A DNA stretch of 64,000 bases from Brevundimonas sp. (GTDB lineage Bacteria; Pseudomonadota; Alphaproteobacteria; Caulobacterales; Caulobacteraceae): contig NZ_JAQSDY010000027.1 of assembly GCF_029946145.1 (NCBI RefSeq), positions 62,001-126,000 of the forward strand. Direction: 5' to 3'. Shown in pieces: positions 25,989-34,775 of this stretch. Position numbers and translations under genes: made by a program. Under the pieces are notes generated by a model. The model was not told the origin of the DNA. It saw nothing but the letters and a program-made list of their open reading frames with translations, and did no database searches. Each line of letters opens with the position of its first letter. Position 1 is the stretch's first letter.

Positions 25989-26200
25989 GGTCTGGGTCTT
26001 GAACTGTTGCATCCTCCGGTCCCGTGGTTGGTACGGCGAGTGCGAGTTCTCCGCCCTGTGGTCCGCCCGCAAGCGACCCGGCCCGTGCAGGTGGCCCAGC
26101 TAGCGCTGCGCCGCAATCCCGCCGCTGCGCACGAGAACATTCAGCACCGTTCCTTCAGCATCGACGGCGCGCCGTCGGCAGAGCGCTTGCCGCCGATCCT
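25945..26200 (-). pseudogene. IS6-family transposase remnant
   Basis: Read leftwards in one frame, this stretch shows two pieces of an IS6-type DDE transposase. RRAVDAEGTVLNVLVRS (about 26177-26127) matches the WRAVDxEGxVLDVLV catalytic-strand region, and HRAENSHSPYQPRDRRMQQF with KTQTSAQRF (about 26063-25977) matches the NNRAENSH...R+R.M..FKS...AQRF terminus. Between them an in-frame stop occurs and some forty residues of the normal protein are missing. No terminal inverted repeats were found. It is therefore a decayed fragment, inserted at or in the 3' end of the P1 peptidase gene. Recognition rests on motif memory, not a search. Confidence 0.68.
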
Positions 26201-26347
26201 GCAGCCCCCGGCTCCGATCTGGGCTGAAGCGGACCCTCGCAACGGCTCAGACGACTCAGAGGCGGACAAAGCGCAGGGTCGCAGGCCTGACGTATTTTAG
26301 GGTTGGATCAAGGGTCGATCGCTCACGCGATCTACAGCTTATTGATT
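25989..26347. other. gap holding the transposase remnant
   Basis: These 359 bases lie between the P1 peptidase stop and the convergent small membrane-protein gene. Apart from the IS6 fragment in the left part, nothing coding is supported. The right part (about 26280-26345) becomes A+T-richer (TATTTTAGG, GCTTATTGATTTCAAGG) and no repeat boundary could be assigned. Confidence 0.45.
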
Positions 26348-26596
26348 TCAAGGAGCAAAACACTGCGCCCTGGTGGAGCCGAGGAGAAGCGCGGGGAGCC
26401 ACACGACCTTGCGACGCACGATCGCGACGACCGCGAGCACGCCGAGCGCGACGACAGGAGCCCAGAGGATCAGGCGGACCTGAAGCGTCGGATGGTCGAG
26501 CGAGCCGAACATGAACAGCGTGCTGGCGACCTGCTGGCTAAAGACGGCGCTCGCCAGCCAGACGCAGATCGCGAGCACCCACCAGACCCGTTGCAC
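26348..26596 (-). CDS. small membrane protein
   Basis: An 82-residue, strongly hydrophobic protein with about two to three membrane helices (WWVLAICVWLASAVFSQ, ILWAPVVALGVLAVVAIV, and a short third segment). The start is GTG at 26596, one base after the acyl-CoA dehydrogenase stop, so it is the downstream partner in that operon. No family is recognised. The opposite-strand frame here is low-complexity and polar, which supports this strand as the real one. Confidence 0.6.
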   Translation of the reverse strand: MQRVWWVLAICVWLASAVFSQQVASTLFMFGSLDHPTLQVRLILWAPVVALGVLAVVAIVRRKVVWLPALLLGSTRAQCFAP

Positions 26597-26597
26597 A

Positions 26598-27782
26598 CTA
26601 CGCCCCCGGCAGCTGCAGCAGATGTTTGGCGATGATGTTCAGCTGGACCTCACTGGTCCCGCCCTCGATGGAATTGGCCTTGGTCCTCAGCCAGTCGCGC
26701 GCCGCCGCCCCATGGCGCGAACGGTCGCTCTCCCACTCCAGCGCGTCCGACCCGCCGGCCGCCATCAGCAGTTCGTGGCGCCGCTTGTTCAGCTCGGACC
26801 CATAGTATTTCAACATCGAGGCGATCGCCGGATGCGCCTGGCCCGCCTTCACCTGATCCCCGGTCCGCTCCATGGTCAGGCGGAAGGCGGCGGCGTCCAC
26901 CTCCAGCTCGGCGATCCGTGCACGGAGCATGCCGTCATCCAGCCGCCCGTCGTCATCCAGCCCGATCGATCCGGTCGCCACCTGGCCCAGCGGCCGGCCG
27001 CCCCCGAGCTCGCCCATGGCCCCGATCATCGTCCGCTCATGGGCCAGCAGGTGTTTGGCCACGTCCCAGCCGCGGTTCAGGGTCCCGACCAGGTTCTCCT
27101 TCTCCACCCGCACGTCGTCGAAGAAGGTTTCGCAGAACGGGCTCTTGCCCGAAATCAGGGTGATGGGCCGGGTGCTCACGCCCTTGGTCGCCATGTCGAA
27201 CAGCACGAACGAAATGCCCAGATGCTTGGGCGCCTCCGCATCGGTTCGCACCAGACAGAAGATCCAGTCCGCCTTGTCGGCATAGCTGGTCCACACCTTC
27301 TGGCCGTTGACGATCCAGTGGTCGCCCCGGTCTTCGGCCCGCGTCTGGATCGCCGCCAGATCGGACCCCGCACCCGGCTCGGAATAGCCCTGGCACCAGC
27401 GGATTTCGCCGCGCACGATCCCGGGCAGGAAGCGCTGCTTCTGTTCCTCGGTTCCGAACGCCAGCAGCGCCGGTCCCAGCATCCAGACCCCGAAACTGGC
27501 CAGCGGGGCCTGCGCCTGGATGCGCCGCATCTCCGAGTTCAGCACCTTGGCCTGTTCACGGCTCAGGCCTCCGCCGCTGTATTCAGCTGGCCACTCCGGC
27601 GCGGTCCAGCCCCTGGCCGCCATCCGCTCCAGCCAGACCTTGTGCGCCGGTGTGGGAAACTCGGCGTTGCGCCCGCCCCACACCCGGGCCTCGTCGCTCT
27701 CGACCGGCCCGCGGCATTCCGCCGGACAGTTCGTCTCCAGCCAGGCGCGGGTCTCCGCGCGAAACGCATCAAGATCGGTCAT
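26598..27782 (-). CDS. acyl-CoA dehydrogenase
   Basis: A 394-residue acyl-CoA dehydrogenase of the FadE28/IpdE-like type often found in sterol and bulky-acid degradation. It shows WPAEYSGGGLSREQ early, CQGYSEPGAGSDLAAIQTRA, VNGQKVWTSYADKADW, and SIEGGTSEVQLNIIAKHLL at the end, with a glutamate (in IEGGT) one place before the medium-chain catalytic position. Many enzymes of this type work as heteromers of two different chains, but no second chain gene is adjacent. It is separated from the main island by the IS remnant and sits with the small membrane protein and, further upstream, an Lrp-domain gene on the same strand. Confidence 0.88.
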   Translation of the reverse strand: MTDLDAFRAETRAWLETNCPAECRGPVESDEARVWGGRNAEFPTPAHKVWLERMAARGWTAPEWPAEYSGGGLSREQAKVLNSEMRRIQAQAPLASFGVWMLGPALLAFGTEEQKQRFLPGIVRGEIRWCQGYSEPGAGSDLAAIQTRAEDRGDHWIVNGQKVWTSYADKADWIFCLVRTDAEAPKHLGISFVLFDMATKGVSTRPITLISGKSPFCETFFDDVRVEKENLVGTLNRGWDVAKHLLAHERTMIGAMGELGGGRPLGQVATGSIGLDDDGRLDDGMLRARIAELEVDAAAFRLTMERTGDQVKAGQAHPAIASMLKYYGSELNKRRHELLMAAGGSDALEWESDRSRHGAAARDWLRTKANSIEGGTSEVQLNIIAKHLLQLPGA

Positions 27783-27831
27783 GTCAGCCTCCGTCCGGCG
27801 ACCCTAGCAGCGATTCACGGGTGACGCTGCG

Positions 27832-28089
27832 TCAGCCGCCGCCCGGCAGGAACGGGGAAAACGTAATCACCGTGAAGGTGTCGCGGATGTTGGCCCGCGT
27901 CTGCACCGACTTCGTCACGAACGTCCCGATATCCATTTCCTTCGGCAGCTGGAACTTGGCCAGCAGGTCGTACTGGCCCGAGGTCGAATAGACCTCCGAG
28001 ACGTATTCGACATTGTCCACCATATCGGCCGCCACGTCGTTGGCGTGGCCCAGCTCGCATTTGATGAAGACGAAGATGGCGGTCATCAT
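27832..28089 (-). CDS. stand-alone Lrp/AsnC effector-binding (RAM) domain protein
   Basis: An 85-residue protein that is only the RAM domain of Lrp/AsnC regulators: a beta-alpha-beta-beta-alpha-beta ferredoxin-like fold (AIFVFIKCELGHANDVAADM, VYSTSGQYDLLAKFQL, TRANIRDTFTVITF) without a helix-turn-helix. Such proteins bind small effectors such as amino acids as ring oligomers. ATGs at 28089 and 28086 are both possible. It precedes the acyl-CoA dehydrogenase at 27782 on the same strand after 49 bases and may be in its operon. It is divergent from the alpha/beta hydrolase. Confidence 0.82.
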   Translation of the reverse strand: MMTAIFVFIKCELGHANDVAADMVDNVEYVSEVYSTSGQYDLLAKFQLPKEMDIGTFVTKSVQTRANIRDTFTVITFSPFLPGGG

Positions 28090-28135
28090 GGCGGCGGTCC
28101 TCCGGTGCGTGGAGGTTCATCTAGCGGATGGTTGC

Positions 28136-28957
28136 GTGACGGGTAAGAGCGAAGCGGCGATCGATCTCGAGGCCGAGTACAACAACCGCGCCCGCGTGCC
28201 CGACCATCCGGCCGTCATGGCCATGTGGCGCGAGACCGCCGAGGCCGCCCGGGCCGCCCGTCCGCCTGTCGGGATCGCCTACGGCCAGGGCGAGCGCGAG
28301 GTCATGGACCTGTTCGACGCCGGACCCGGCGCGCCGATCGCCGTCTTTCTGCACGGCGGCTACTGGCAGGCCCTGGACAAGGACTGGTTCAGCGGCCTCG
28401 CCCCGGCCTTCCTCGCCAACGGCGTCAGCCTGGCCATCCCGTCCTACGACCTCGCGCCGACGGTCCGCCTGGGCCGCATCCTGGGTCAGGTGCGCGAGGC
28501 GGTGGAGGCGATCCGCGCCCGCACCGGCGCCCGGCCGGTCGTCTTCGGCCACTCCGCCGGCGGGCATATGGCGGCCTGCCTGCTATCCGAGGGCCGCGTC
28601 TCCGCCGCTGTCGCCATCAGCGGGATCTTCGACCTCCGGCCCCTGCTGCAGACCTCGCTGAACACGGCCCTCGACCTCGACGAGCGCGAGGGCGCCGCCC
28701 TGTCGCCAGTCTTCTGGCCCGTGCCCAACGGATCGACCCCGGGCGGGACAGTGCTGGACTGCGTCGTCGGCGGCGACGAGAGCTCCGAGTTCCTGCGCCA
28801 GTCGCGCATGATGGCCGATCACTGGGCCGCCAACGGCGTCGAGACCCGCTACGAGACCCTGCCCGGCCTGAATCATTTCACGGTGCTGGATCCGCTGTTC
28901 GACCCGGACAGCGCGCTGGTGAAGCGAATCGTCGGCCTTGCGAAGGGCGGTGCCTGA
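28136..28957 (+). CDS. alpha/beta hydrolase, kynurenine-formamidase-like
   Basis: A 273-residue alpha/beta hydrolase with the oxyanion motif FLHGGYWQAL, the nucleophile elbow VFGHSAGGHMAA and a late GLNHFTVLDPL with the catalytic His. HGGYW and the overall length match the carboxylesterase/arylformamidase (KynB-like) group of the esterase-lipase family. The start is uncertain: GTG at 28136 (VTGKSEAAIDLEAEY) gives a natural N terminus, while ATG at 28088 would add 16 residues and overlap the divergent Lrp-domain start. No kyn genes are nearby, so an esterase or formamidase of unknown substrate is the safest reading. Confidence 0.8.
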   Translation: MTGKSEAAIDLEAEYNNRARVPDHPAVMAMWRETAEAARAARPPVGIAYGQGEREVMDLFDAGPGAPIAVFLHGGYWQALDKDWFSGLAPAFLANGVSLAIPSYDLAPTVRLGRILGQVREAVEAIRARTGARPVVFGHSAGGHMAACLLSEGRVSAAVAISGIFDLRPLLQTSLNTALDLDEREGAALSPVFWPVPNGSTPGGTVLDCVVGGDESSEFLRQSRMMADHWAANGVETRYETLPGLNHFTVLDPLFDPDSALVKRIVGLAKGGA

Positions 28958-29108
28958 CCCTGTCGCTGACCGCCAAAGCAGCGCTGGCGCCACCGGTGGC
29001 CATTCATCGTCCTTAACCCCCGAATTCATCGCTTGACCGATGGGCTGAATGATTGTGATTGCGCGCGACCCGTTGGCCTCCCCCAGCCCGTTCCTTCCGT
29101 CGAGTTCC

Positions 29109-29234
29109 ATGTTCCGCGCCATTCGAAAGTTCCTCCGCCAGCTTCGCTGCCGCCGCCATCGCTGGCGGCCGGACCGCCGCGTTTCGGGGCGTGAGTTCTG
29201 CGACCTCTGCGGCGCCAAACGGCAGACGGCCTGA
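29109..29234 (+). CDS. small Cys/His-containing protein (41 residues)
   Basis: A 41-residue, very basic protein that begins MFRAIRKFLRQL and ends with FCDLCGAKRQTA. One upstream Cys and His (LRCRRHRW) together with the CDLC pair could bind a zinc ion as a minimal zinc ribbon. Codon use fits the surroundings, and the ordered C-terminal knuckle argues for a real gene. The frame opens earlier at 29049, but ATG at 29109 gives the compact protein. No family name is recognised. It lies alone before the aldolase gene. Confidence 0.5.
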   Translation: MFRAIRKFLRQLRCRRHRWRPDRRVSGREFCDLCGAKRQTA

Positions 29235-29353
29235 GCGCCTCGCCAGATTTTCGAAACACAAAGTTCCGCGCCTCTCCGCGCCGCCGCTTTCCCGGAACGC
29301 AACGGGTGGGATAAGCATGGCGGGCTGCCGGACGCCGGCGGAGGAATCAGACC

Positions 29354-30025
29354 ATGCGCCACGACCGCCTCGCCGTCCTGACCGCCCTTGAGTCCCAGGG
29401 CGTGGCCCCGGTCTTCTATCATCCGGATCGGCAGGTCAGCCTGAACGTGATCCGCGCCTGCGCCCGCGGCGGAGCGCCGGTGATCGAGTTCACCAACCGC
29501 GGCGACTTCGCCTGCGACCTGTTCGGCGACATCGCCCGTGAACTGCAGCGGACAGATCCGGACATCATCCTGGGCATCGGCTCGGTGGTCGATGCGGGCA
29601 CGGCCAGCCTCTATCTGAACCGCGGTGCCCGCTTCGTCGTCAGTCCCTGCCTCGTCCCCGAGGTCGCCCGCGTCTGCAACCGGCGCATGACGGCGTATTT
29701 CCCCGGCTGCGGTTCGGTCACCGAGATCGGCCAGGCCCATGAGCTGGGCTGCGAGATCGTCAAGCTGTTCCCCGGCGCCAGCGTCGGAGGCCCGGACTTC
29801 GTCAAGGCCGTGCTGGGTCCCATGCCCTGGACGAAGATCATGCCCACAGGCGGCGTCGACCCCGACGAGGCCAGCATCGCCAGATGGTTCGGCAGCGGCA
29901 TCGTCGCCGCCGGCATGGGCTCGAAACTGGTCACCGACGCCGCCGTCAAGGCCGGCGACTGGGCCGGCATCGAGGCCAACGTGCGCAAGTCGGTCGATGC
30001 GATCGCGGCCTTCCGGGCGAAGTAG
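29354..30025 (+). CDS. 2-dehydro-3-deoxy-phosphogluconate (KDPG)-type aldolase
   Basis: A 223-residue class I aldolase of the KDPG/KHG family. PVIEFTNRGDF holds the catalytic Glu region (EVTLRT in classical Eda) and CEIVKLFPGASVGG holds the Schiff-base lysine, K137. IMPTGGVDPDEASIARWF is the phosphate-binding turn. It splits KDPG or a related 2-keto-3-deoxy sugar acid phosphate into pyruvate and an aldehyde. The EFTNRG variant and the separation from edd or other sugar genes suggest a specialised sugar-acid role rather than the main Entner-Doudoroff enzyme. A GGAGGA ribosome site precedes the ATG. Confidence 0.85.
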   Translation: MRHDRLAVLTALESQGVAPVFYHPDRQVSLNVIRACARGGAPVIEFTNRGDFACDLFGDIARELQRTDPDIILGIGSVVDAGTASLYLNRGARFVVSPCLVPEVARVCNRRMTAYFPGCGSVTEIGQAHELGCEIVKLFPGASVGGPDFVKAVLGPMPWTKIMPTGGVDPDEASIARWFGSGIVAAGMGSKLVTDAAVKAGDWAGIEANVRKSVDAIAAFRAK

Positions 30026-30051
30026 AACGAGTGGCTGGTGGCCAGTAACTC

Positions 30052-32889
30052 CTACAGCCCCAGCGTCGCGCTGTTGAGGTCCAGTTCCGCCGCCAGGATT
30101 ACCGCCACGTCCGGATGTGCGGCCCTCAGCGCGTCGATGAACATGGCTGACTGGCCGACCACCACGACCCAAGCCTGGTCGGAACCGACGCCTTGCGCCG
30201 CCGCCGCCACGCCCTCGGGCGTCGTGGCGTTGATCTTGCCGGGATAGGTCTCGACCTCGGTCAGCGGCAGGCCAAAGGTGACGAGATCCGCCAGCACCCC
30301 GCCCAGTCCGCCCGTGGTCTCGACCGCGCGCGAGAAGCCGCCGGTGATGAAGGCTTCGCGGTCGGTCACCGCCTGATCGGTCACGGCCTCGGTCTTCAGC
30401 CGGTCGAACTCGGCCAGCACCAGGCCGACGACCTCGGCGGCGCTCTCGTTCTTGGTCTGGGTCGTAGCGGCCAGCAGGCCGCCGTCCACTCGCGCGGTCA
30501 GCGTCGAATTGGCGCCGTAGGACAGACCGCGTTTGGCGCGGACCTCCTGGAACAGGTGGCCGTTCTGGCCCCCGCCGATCACGCTGTTGACTACCGACAG
30601 GGGATAGAAGGCTTCATCCGACCTACGTGGTCCACGCACGGCGGCCGTCACCGCGGCCTGACCCGCGCCCGGCAGATCGACCACGACGATGCGCGGCGCG
30701 GGCCGGTCGCCCGCCCTGTTGGCGACAGTCGGAACCGCGCCCGCCGGACGTTCCCATCCGCCCAGCGTCCGCTCGGCGAAGGCGAAGGCCTGTTCCGGCT
30801 CCATCCCGCCCGTGATGATCAGGGCGGAGTTGTCGGGCCGCCACCAGCGGTCATGGAAGTCGACGACCTGGTCGCGCGTCAGGGCGCCGACCGAGGCCGG
30901 CGTTCCCGAAGCCGGCGCCCCATAGGCCGCGCCCCCGAAGGCCAGCCGGTTCAGAACCTGCGAGGCCAGGGTTCCGGGATCGCGCAGGGCGACCGTCAGG
31001 CCGGTGACCGTCTGCGTCCGGCTGCGCTCCAGCTCCGCCGCGGCGAAGGTCGGGCGCTGAACCACGTCAGCGAACACCGAGCCGGCCTCATCGGCGGATG
31101 CGATCGGGGCGGACAGTGACAGGGCGCTCGAATCCGCACCGGCGCCGCCGTCCAGATTGGCTCCCAGCGCTTCCAGCGTCCGCGCGATCTCGGGCGCCGA
31201 GCGGCCGCCTGCGCCCCGGGTCGCCAGATTGGCGGTCATCGAAGCCAGCCCCGGCTGGCCGGCGGGATCCCCGGCCGCTCCGCCCGCCATTCTCAGCTGG
31301 ACGTTCATGATGGGCAGGTTGGTCGACTTCGCCGCGATGACCCGCAGGCCGTTGGACAGCGTCCGCTCGACCACCCGCGGCGTCGCCATGGCACGCACCG
31401 CGCCCGGCGCCGGGGGCGCCATCCGCTGGCCTTCGGGCAGCAGTTCGTTGGCCGGCAGTATGGCCGGCGGCACGGTCAGATAGGTCGGGACCGGCGCGGG
31501 GTTGCGCCAGCTGTCCTCGGGTACGCCCACGGGCCGGGCGCTCTCGTCCTGATAGCGTACCATCACCCGCGTCTGGTCGTTGAGGTATGTCCGCGCCACC
31601 CGTTGCACGTCCGCCGCGGTCACGGCCTGGATGGCCGCCAGCCGCGCGTCCGGCGCACCAGGATCGTTCCGGGAGACGATGGCCTGACCCAGGATGAAGG
31701 CCCGGCCGGAGGCCGTTTCGCGCTGACGCAGATCGGCGGCCACCAGCTCTGTCCTGGCCTCGGCCAGTTCGGCCGCGGTCACCGGCTCGTCGCGCACCCG
31801 CGCCAGTTCGACGTCCAGCGCCGCCTCCAGATCGGTCATCGACTTGCCGCGCGCCACCGTGGCCGTCACGCCGATGGAGCCGTCCTCCTCCATGTTGTTG
31901 GCGCCAAAATTGGCGGTCGAGGCCAGTTGCTTGCCATAGACCAGAGCCTGGTACAGACGCGAGCTGTCGCCGCGCGACATGATCGCCTGCAGTACGTCCA
32001 GCGCGGCGGTGTCGGGGTTGTTCGCCGCCAGGCCCGGATAGAGCACGCCCACCGCCGGCATCGGCACATTGGGCGCCCAGGCCTCGACCAGGCGCGGTGC
32101 CGTGCGCGGAGTTTCGACGGGCCGCCGGAACACCGGCACGGGACGCTCCGGGTTCGGAATATCGGCGAAATACTGGTCAACCAGGCGGTCCAGCTGCGCC
32201 GGATCGAAATTGCCCGACACGATCATGGTCGCCGTCGCCGGGCGATAATAGGCCTCGTGAAAGGCCCGCGCGTCGTCGATCACCGCCGAATCCAGTTCCT
32301 CGATCGAACCGATCACGCTGCGGCGGTAGATGCTTTCGTCAAAGCTGTTGTCCCCGATCACGAAGCGCTGGAATCGGCCATAGGGGGGCGCCAGCACCCG
32401 TTGCCGCAGCTCTTCCTTGACGATCGAGCGCTCGGCCTGGAACACCGCGTCGTCGACCACCGGCCGCGCCATGCGCTCGGCATGGGTCCACAGCATGGTC
32501 TCCAGATACTGCGGCGGCACGGTCTCGTAATAGTTGGTGAAATCCTGACCGGTCGAGGCGTTGCGCGATCCGCCCGCGTTCTCGACCAGGGTCGAGATCT
32601 GGCCATAGGGCAGGTTGACCGTCTTGCGGCTCAGTATGTGTTCGAACAGGTGGGCGAAGCCGCTGCGGCCCTGCGGATCGTCCTTGCCGCCGACATTGTA
32701 CCAGAGGGTCACCGTCACCGTGCCCGCGGTGGCGTCCGGCATGGCGTAGACGTCCAGCCCGTTGACCAGCTCGCGGTGGGTGTATTCCAGCGGCGGCACG
32801 GAGATCGGCGCCTGGGCGGCGGCCGGCCCGCTGGCGAAAGACGTCAGGGCCAGCAGTGAGGCCCCCAGAAGCGCGGCGGTGCGGGTCAT
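30052..32889 (-). CDS. M16-family zinc metallopeptidase, exported
   Basis: A 945-residue two-module M16 (pitrilysin-type) peptidase. A signal peptide (LLGASLLALTSFASGPAAAQ) is followed by the active half, with the inverted zinc motif HLFEH (H80, E83, H84) and the third ligand in VKEELRQR about 76 residues later. The second half (RVVERTLSNGLRVIAAKS onward) repeats the fold without the metal site and has the VRGPRRSDEAFYPLSVVNSVIGG region typical of the paired inactive domain. It probably degrades peptides in the periplasm or at the outer membrane. It is transcribed leftwards and alone, converging with the aldolase gene. Confidence 0.9.
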   Translation of the reverse strand: MTRTAALLGASLLALTSFASGPAAAQAPISVPPLEYTHRELVNGLDVYAMPDATAGTVTVTLWYNVGGKDDPQGRSGFAHLFEHILSRKTVNLPYGQISTLVENAGGSRNASTGQDFTNYYETVPPQYLETMLWTHAERMARPVVDDAVFQAERSIVKEELRQRVLAPPYGRFQRFVIGDNSFDESIYRRSVIGSIEELDSAVIDDARAFHEAYYRPATATMIVSGNFDPAQLDRLVDQYFADIPNPERPVPVFRRPVETPRTAPRLVEAWAPNVPMPAVGVLYPGLAANNPDTAALDVLQAIMSRGDSSRLYQALVYGKQLASTANFGANNMEEDGSIGVTATVARGKSMTDLEAALDVELARVRDEPVTAAELAEARTELVAADLRQRETASGRAFILGQAIVSRNDPGAPDARLAAIQAVTAADVQRVARTYLNDQTRVMVRYQDESARPVGVPEDSWRNPAPVPTYLTVPPAILPANELLPEGQRMAPPAPGAVRAMATPRVVERTLSNGLRVIAAKSTNLPIMNVQLRMAGGAAGDPAGQPGLASMTANLATRGAGGRSAPEIARTLEALGANLDGGAGADSSALSLSAPIASADEAGSVFADVVQRPTFAAAELERSRTQTVTGLTVALRDPGTLASQVLNRLAFGGAAYGAPASGTPASVGALTRDQVVDFHDRWWRPDNSALIITGGMEPEQAFAFAERTLGGWERPAGAVPTVANRAGDRPAPRIVVVDLPGAGQAAVTAAVRGPRRSDEAFYPLSVVNSVIGGGQNGHLFQEVRAKRGLSYGANSTLTARVDGGLLAATTQTKNESAAEVVGLVLAEFDRLKTEAVTDQAVTDREAFITGGFSRAVETTGGLGGVLADLVTFGLPLTEVETYPGKINATTPEGVAAAAQGVGSDQAWVVVVGQSAMFIDALRAAHPDVAVILAAELDLNSATLGL

Positions 32890-32958
32890 GTCGGGGTCCC
32901 CAGGGGTTCTCGTCTGAACAGAGGTCCGGACCCTATCAGCGCGCCGCGCCGCCCCAAG

Positions 32959-33807
32959 TTACGTCGCCGTAATGATCGCTTCGACTTCGGCCCGCGTCGG
33001 CAGCGAGGGCTGGGCCCCGGGCCGCGTCGCCGCGATCGCGCCCGCGGCGCAGGCGAACCGCAGCGCTTCATCGGCCGGCATCCCTTCCAGCAGGGCCACG
33101 CAGATCGCGCCCACGAAGGCGTCGCCCGCGCCCGTCGCGTCCACGGCCTTCACCCGGGGCGGCGTCGCGCGCGCCAGCTCCTGACCTCGCTGGTACATGA
33201 CCGCGCCCTTCGCCCCCTCGGTCACCACCACCCGCCCGCCGCCGTTGTGCAGCAGGTCGCCGTAGAAGGCGGCCTCGGTCTCGTTGACCACCAGCAGGTC
33301 GGCCCGCCGCAGCAGCTGGTCCGACACCGGCGCGGCCGGGGCCAGGTTGACGCAGACGAACTCGGTCGCCCGCCCCACCGCCGCCTCGACGGTCGGGATC
33401 GGCAGCTCCAGCTGCACGATCAGCGGACAATCGATCCGCGCCGGAAGCTGTTCGGGCGTGACGCGATGGTTGGCCCCGGCGCAGACCACGATCTGGTTCT
33501 CGCCCTGTTCGTCGACGGCGATCAGGGCCACGCCGGTCGGCTCGGCGATGTCGGTCTCGACCCCTGACAACTCCACGCCATGGGCGATCAGCAGGGCCAG
33601 GGCCGCGCCCGCCATCTCGTCGTCGCCGACGCAGCCGGTCAGGCTGACATCCGCCCCCAGCCGCTGCGCCGCCAGCGCCTGATTGGCCCCCTTGCCGCCC
33701 GGATGCCGCGCCAGGGTCGCCCCCGTCACGGTCTCGCCCGGGCGCGGCAGGGCCGGCGCGCTGGCGACGAAATCCAGATTGATCGAGCCGACGACCGTGA
33801 TCCTCAT
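32959..33807 (-). CDS. rbsK: ribokinase (PfkB family)
   Basis: A 282-residue PfkB sugar kinase. It opens RITVVGSINLDFVASAPALP, has RHPGGKGANQALAAQRLGA and, near the end, VDATGAGDAFVGAI, the anion hole with catalytic Asp. GGKGANQA and the NLDF start are the ribokinase pattern within PfkB kinases. It phosphorylates ribose at O5. The start overlaps the nucleoside hydrolase stop by four bases, so ribose freed from nucleosides would be passed to this enzyme. The usual ribose transporter genes are absent here. Confidence 0.88.
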   Translation of the reverse strand: MRITVVGSINLDFVASAPALPRPGETVTGATLARHPGGKGANQALAAQRLGADVSLTGCVGDDEMAGAALALLIAHGVELSGVETDIAEPTGVALIAVDEQGENQIVVCAGANHRVTPEQLPARIDCPLIVQLELPIPTVEAAVGRATEFVCVNLAPAAPVSDQLLRRADLLVVNETEAAFYGDLLHNGGGRVVVTEGAKGAVMYQRGQELARATPPRVKAVDATGAGDAFVGAICVALLEGMPADEALRFACAAGAIAATRPGAQPSLPTRAEVEAIITAT

Positions 33808-34733
33808 CGCACCGCCTCCGTGATCAGGGCGAACACTCCGTCGGCGTCCGCCGAAACCGCCCAGCGGTGCGGCGCCGTCGCCGGATCGACACGGAACTCC
33901 ACCGCCGTATGCCCCCGCGTCAGATCGCTGGTCGTCTCCACCTCGACCCGGCACGGCTTCAGCCCGAACAGGTCGGGCCGCAGCAGCCAGGCCACCGGAC
34001 AGGGATCATGCACGGGCGGCGAATCCCGGCCGACGATCCTGCGCTCGACCCGCTGCGAGAACCGCATCATCGCGGCCGCCGTATCCGCCATCGGCCTGTC
34101 CAGGGCCTCGAGCGCCGCGATCCGCGCCTCGGTCGCCCGCACCTGGTGCGTCGCGTCCAGCCCGAACAGCACGGCGTCGCAAGCCGTCGCCAGAACCTCG
34201 GCCGCCGCCTCGGGATCGGCCCAGATATTGAACTCGGCCGAGGCGGTGATGTTGCCGCCCTCGGACCGCGCCCCGCCCATGATCGCCACCGGTCCCAGCC
34301 GTTCCGCCAGTCGGGGCTCCTTGCGCAACGCCAGCGCCAGATTGGTCAGCGGCCCCAGCACGGCCACGGCCACCGACTTCTCCGGCCGGCCCATAACCCG
34401 ATCGATGATGGCGTCGGCCGCATGCCCCTCCGCGCACGGAAGGTCCGGCTCGAACGGCGTCAGGTCGCCCAGCCCCTCGGCCCCGTGGAACTCGCCCGCC
34501 CCCGCCGCCTCGCGCCGCAGCGGCCGGTCTGCCCCCATGAACACCGGCACGCCCCCGCGCTCCGCGATCTGGCGCAGCATCCGCGCGTTCCGCGCCGTCT
34601 TCTCCACCGGCACATTCCCGCCCACGGCGGTGATGGCCAGCAGGTCCAGCTCCCCCGACCCGAAGGCGAGCATCAGCGCCACGGCGTCGTCCACGCCGGG
34701 ATCGCAATCGATGATGAGGGCTTGGCGGGTCAC
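33804..34733 (-). CDS. nucleoside hydrolase (inosine-uridine preferring type)
   Basis: A 309-residue N-ribohydrolase. The calcium-binding signature DCDPGVDDA is at 9-17, VAVLGPLTNLALAL in the middle, and an AEFNIWADPEAAAEVL segment carries the ribose-binding Asn. It splits purine or pyrimidine nucleosides into base and ribose. Overlap with the ribokinase gene makes a nucleoside salvage pair. It starts 43 bases after the stop of the upstream membrane-protein gene and is probably in the same leftward operon. Confidence 0.9.
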   Translation of the reverse strand: MTRQALIIDCDPGVDDAVALMLAFGSGELDLLAITAVGGNVPVEKTARNARMLRQIAERGGVPVFMGADRPLRREAAGAGEFHGAEGLGDLTPFEPDLPCAEGHAADAIIDRVMGRPEKSVAVAVLGPLTNLALALRKEPRLAERLGPVAIMGGARSEGGNITASAEFNIWADPEAAAEVLATACDAVLFGLDATHQVRATEARIAALEALDRPMADTAAAMMRFSQRVERRIVGRDSPPVHDPCPVAWLLRPDLFGLKPCRVEVETTSDLTRGHTAVEFRVDPATAPHRWAVSADADGVFALITEAVR

Positions 34734-34775
34734 CGCCCCTTATCGGCACGCGACCGCACGGCTGCAAGCTGGACG

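Noticed and set aside
26303..26635. A plus-strand frame of 110 codons opposite the small membrane protein
   Set aside because: It is polar and low in complexity (Asp, Arg, Glu), while the opposite strand encodes clear membrane helices directly after the acyl-CoA dehydrogenase.
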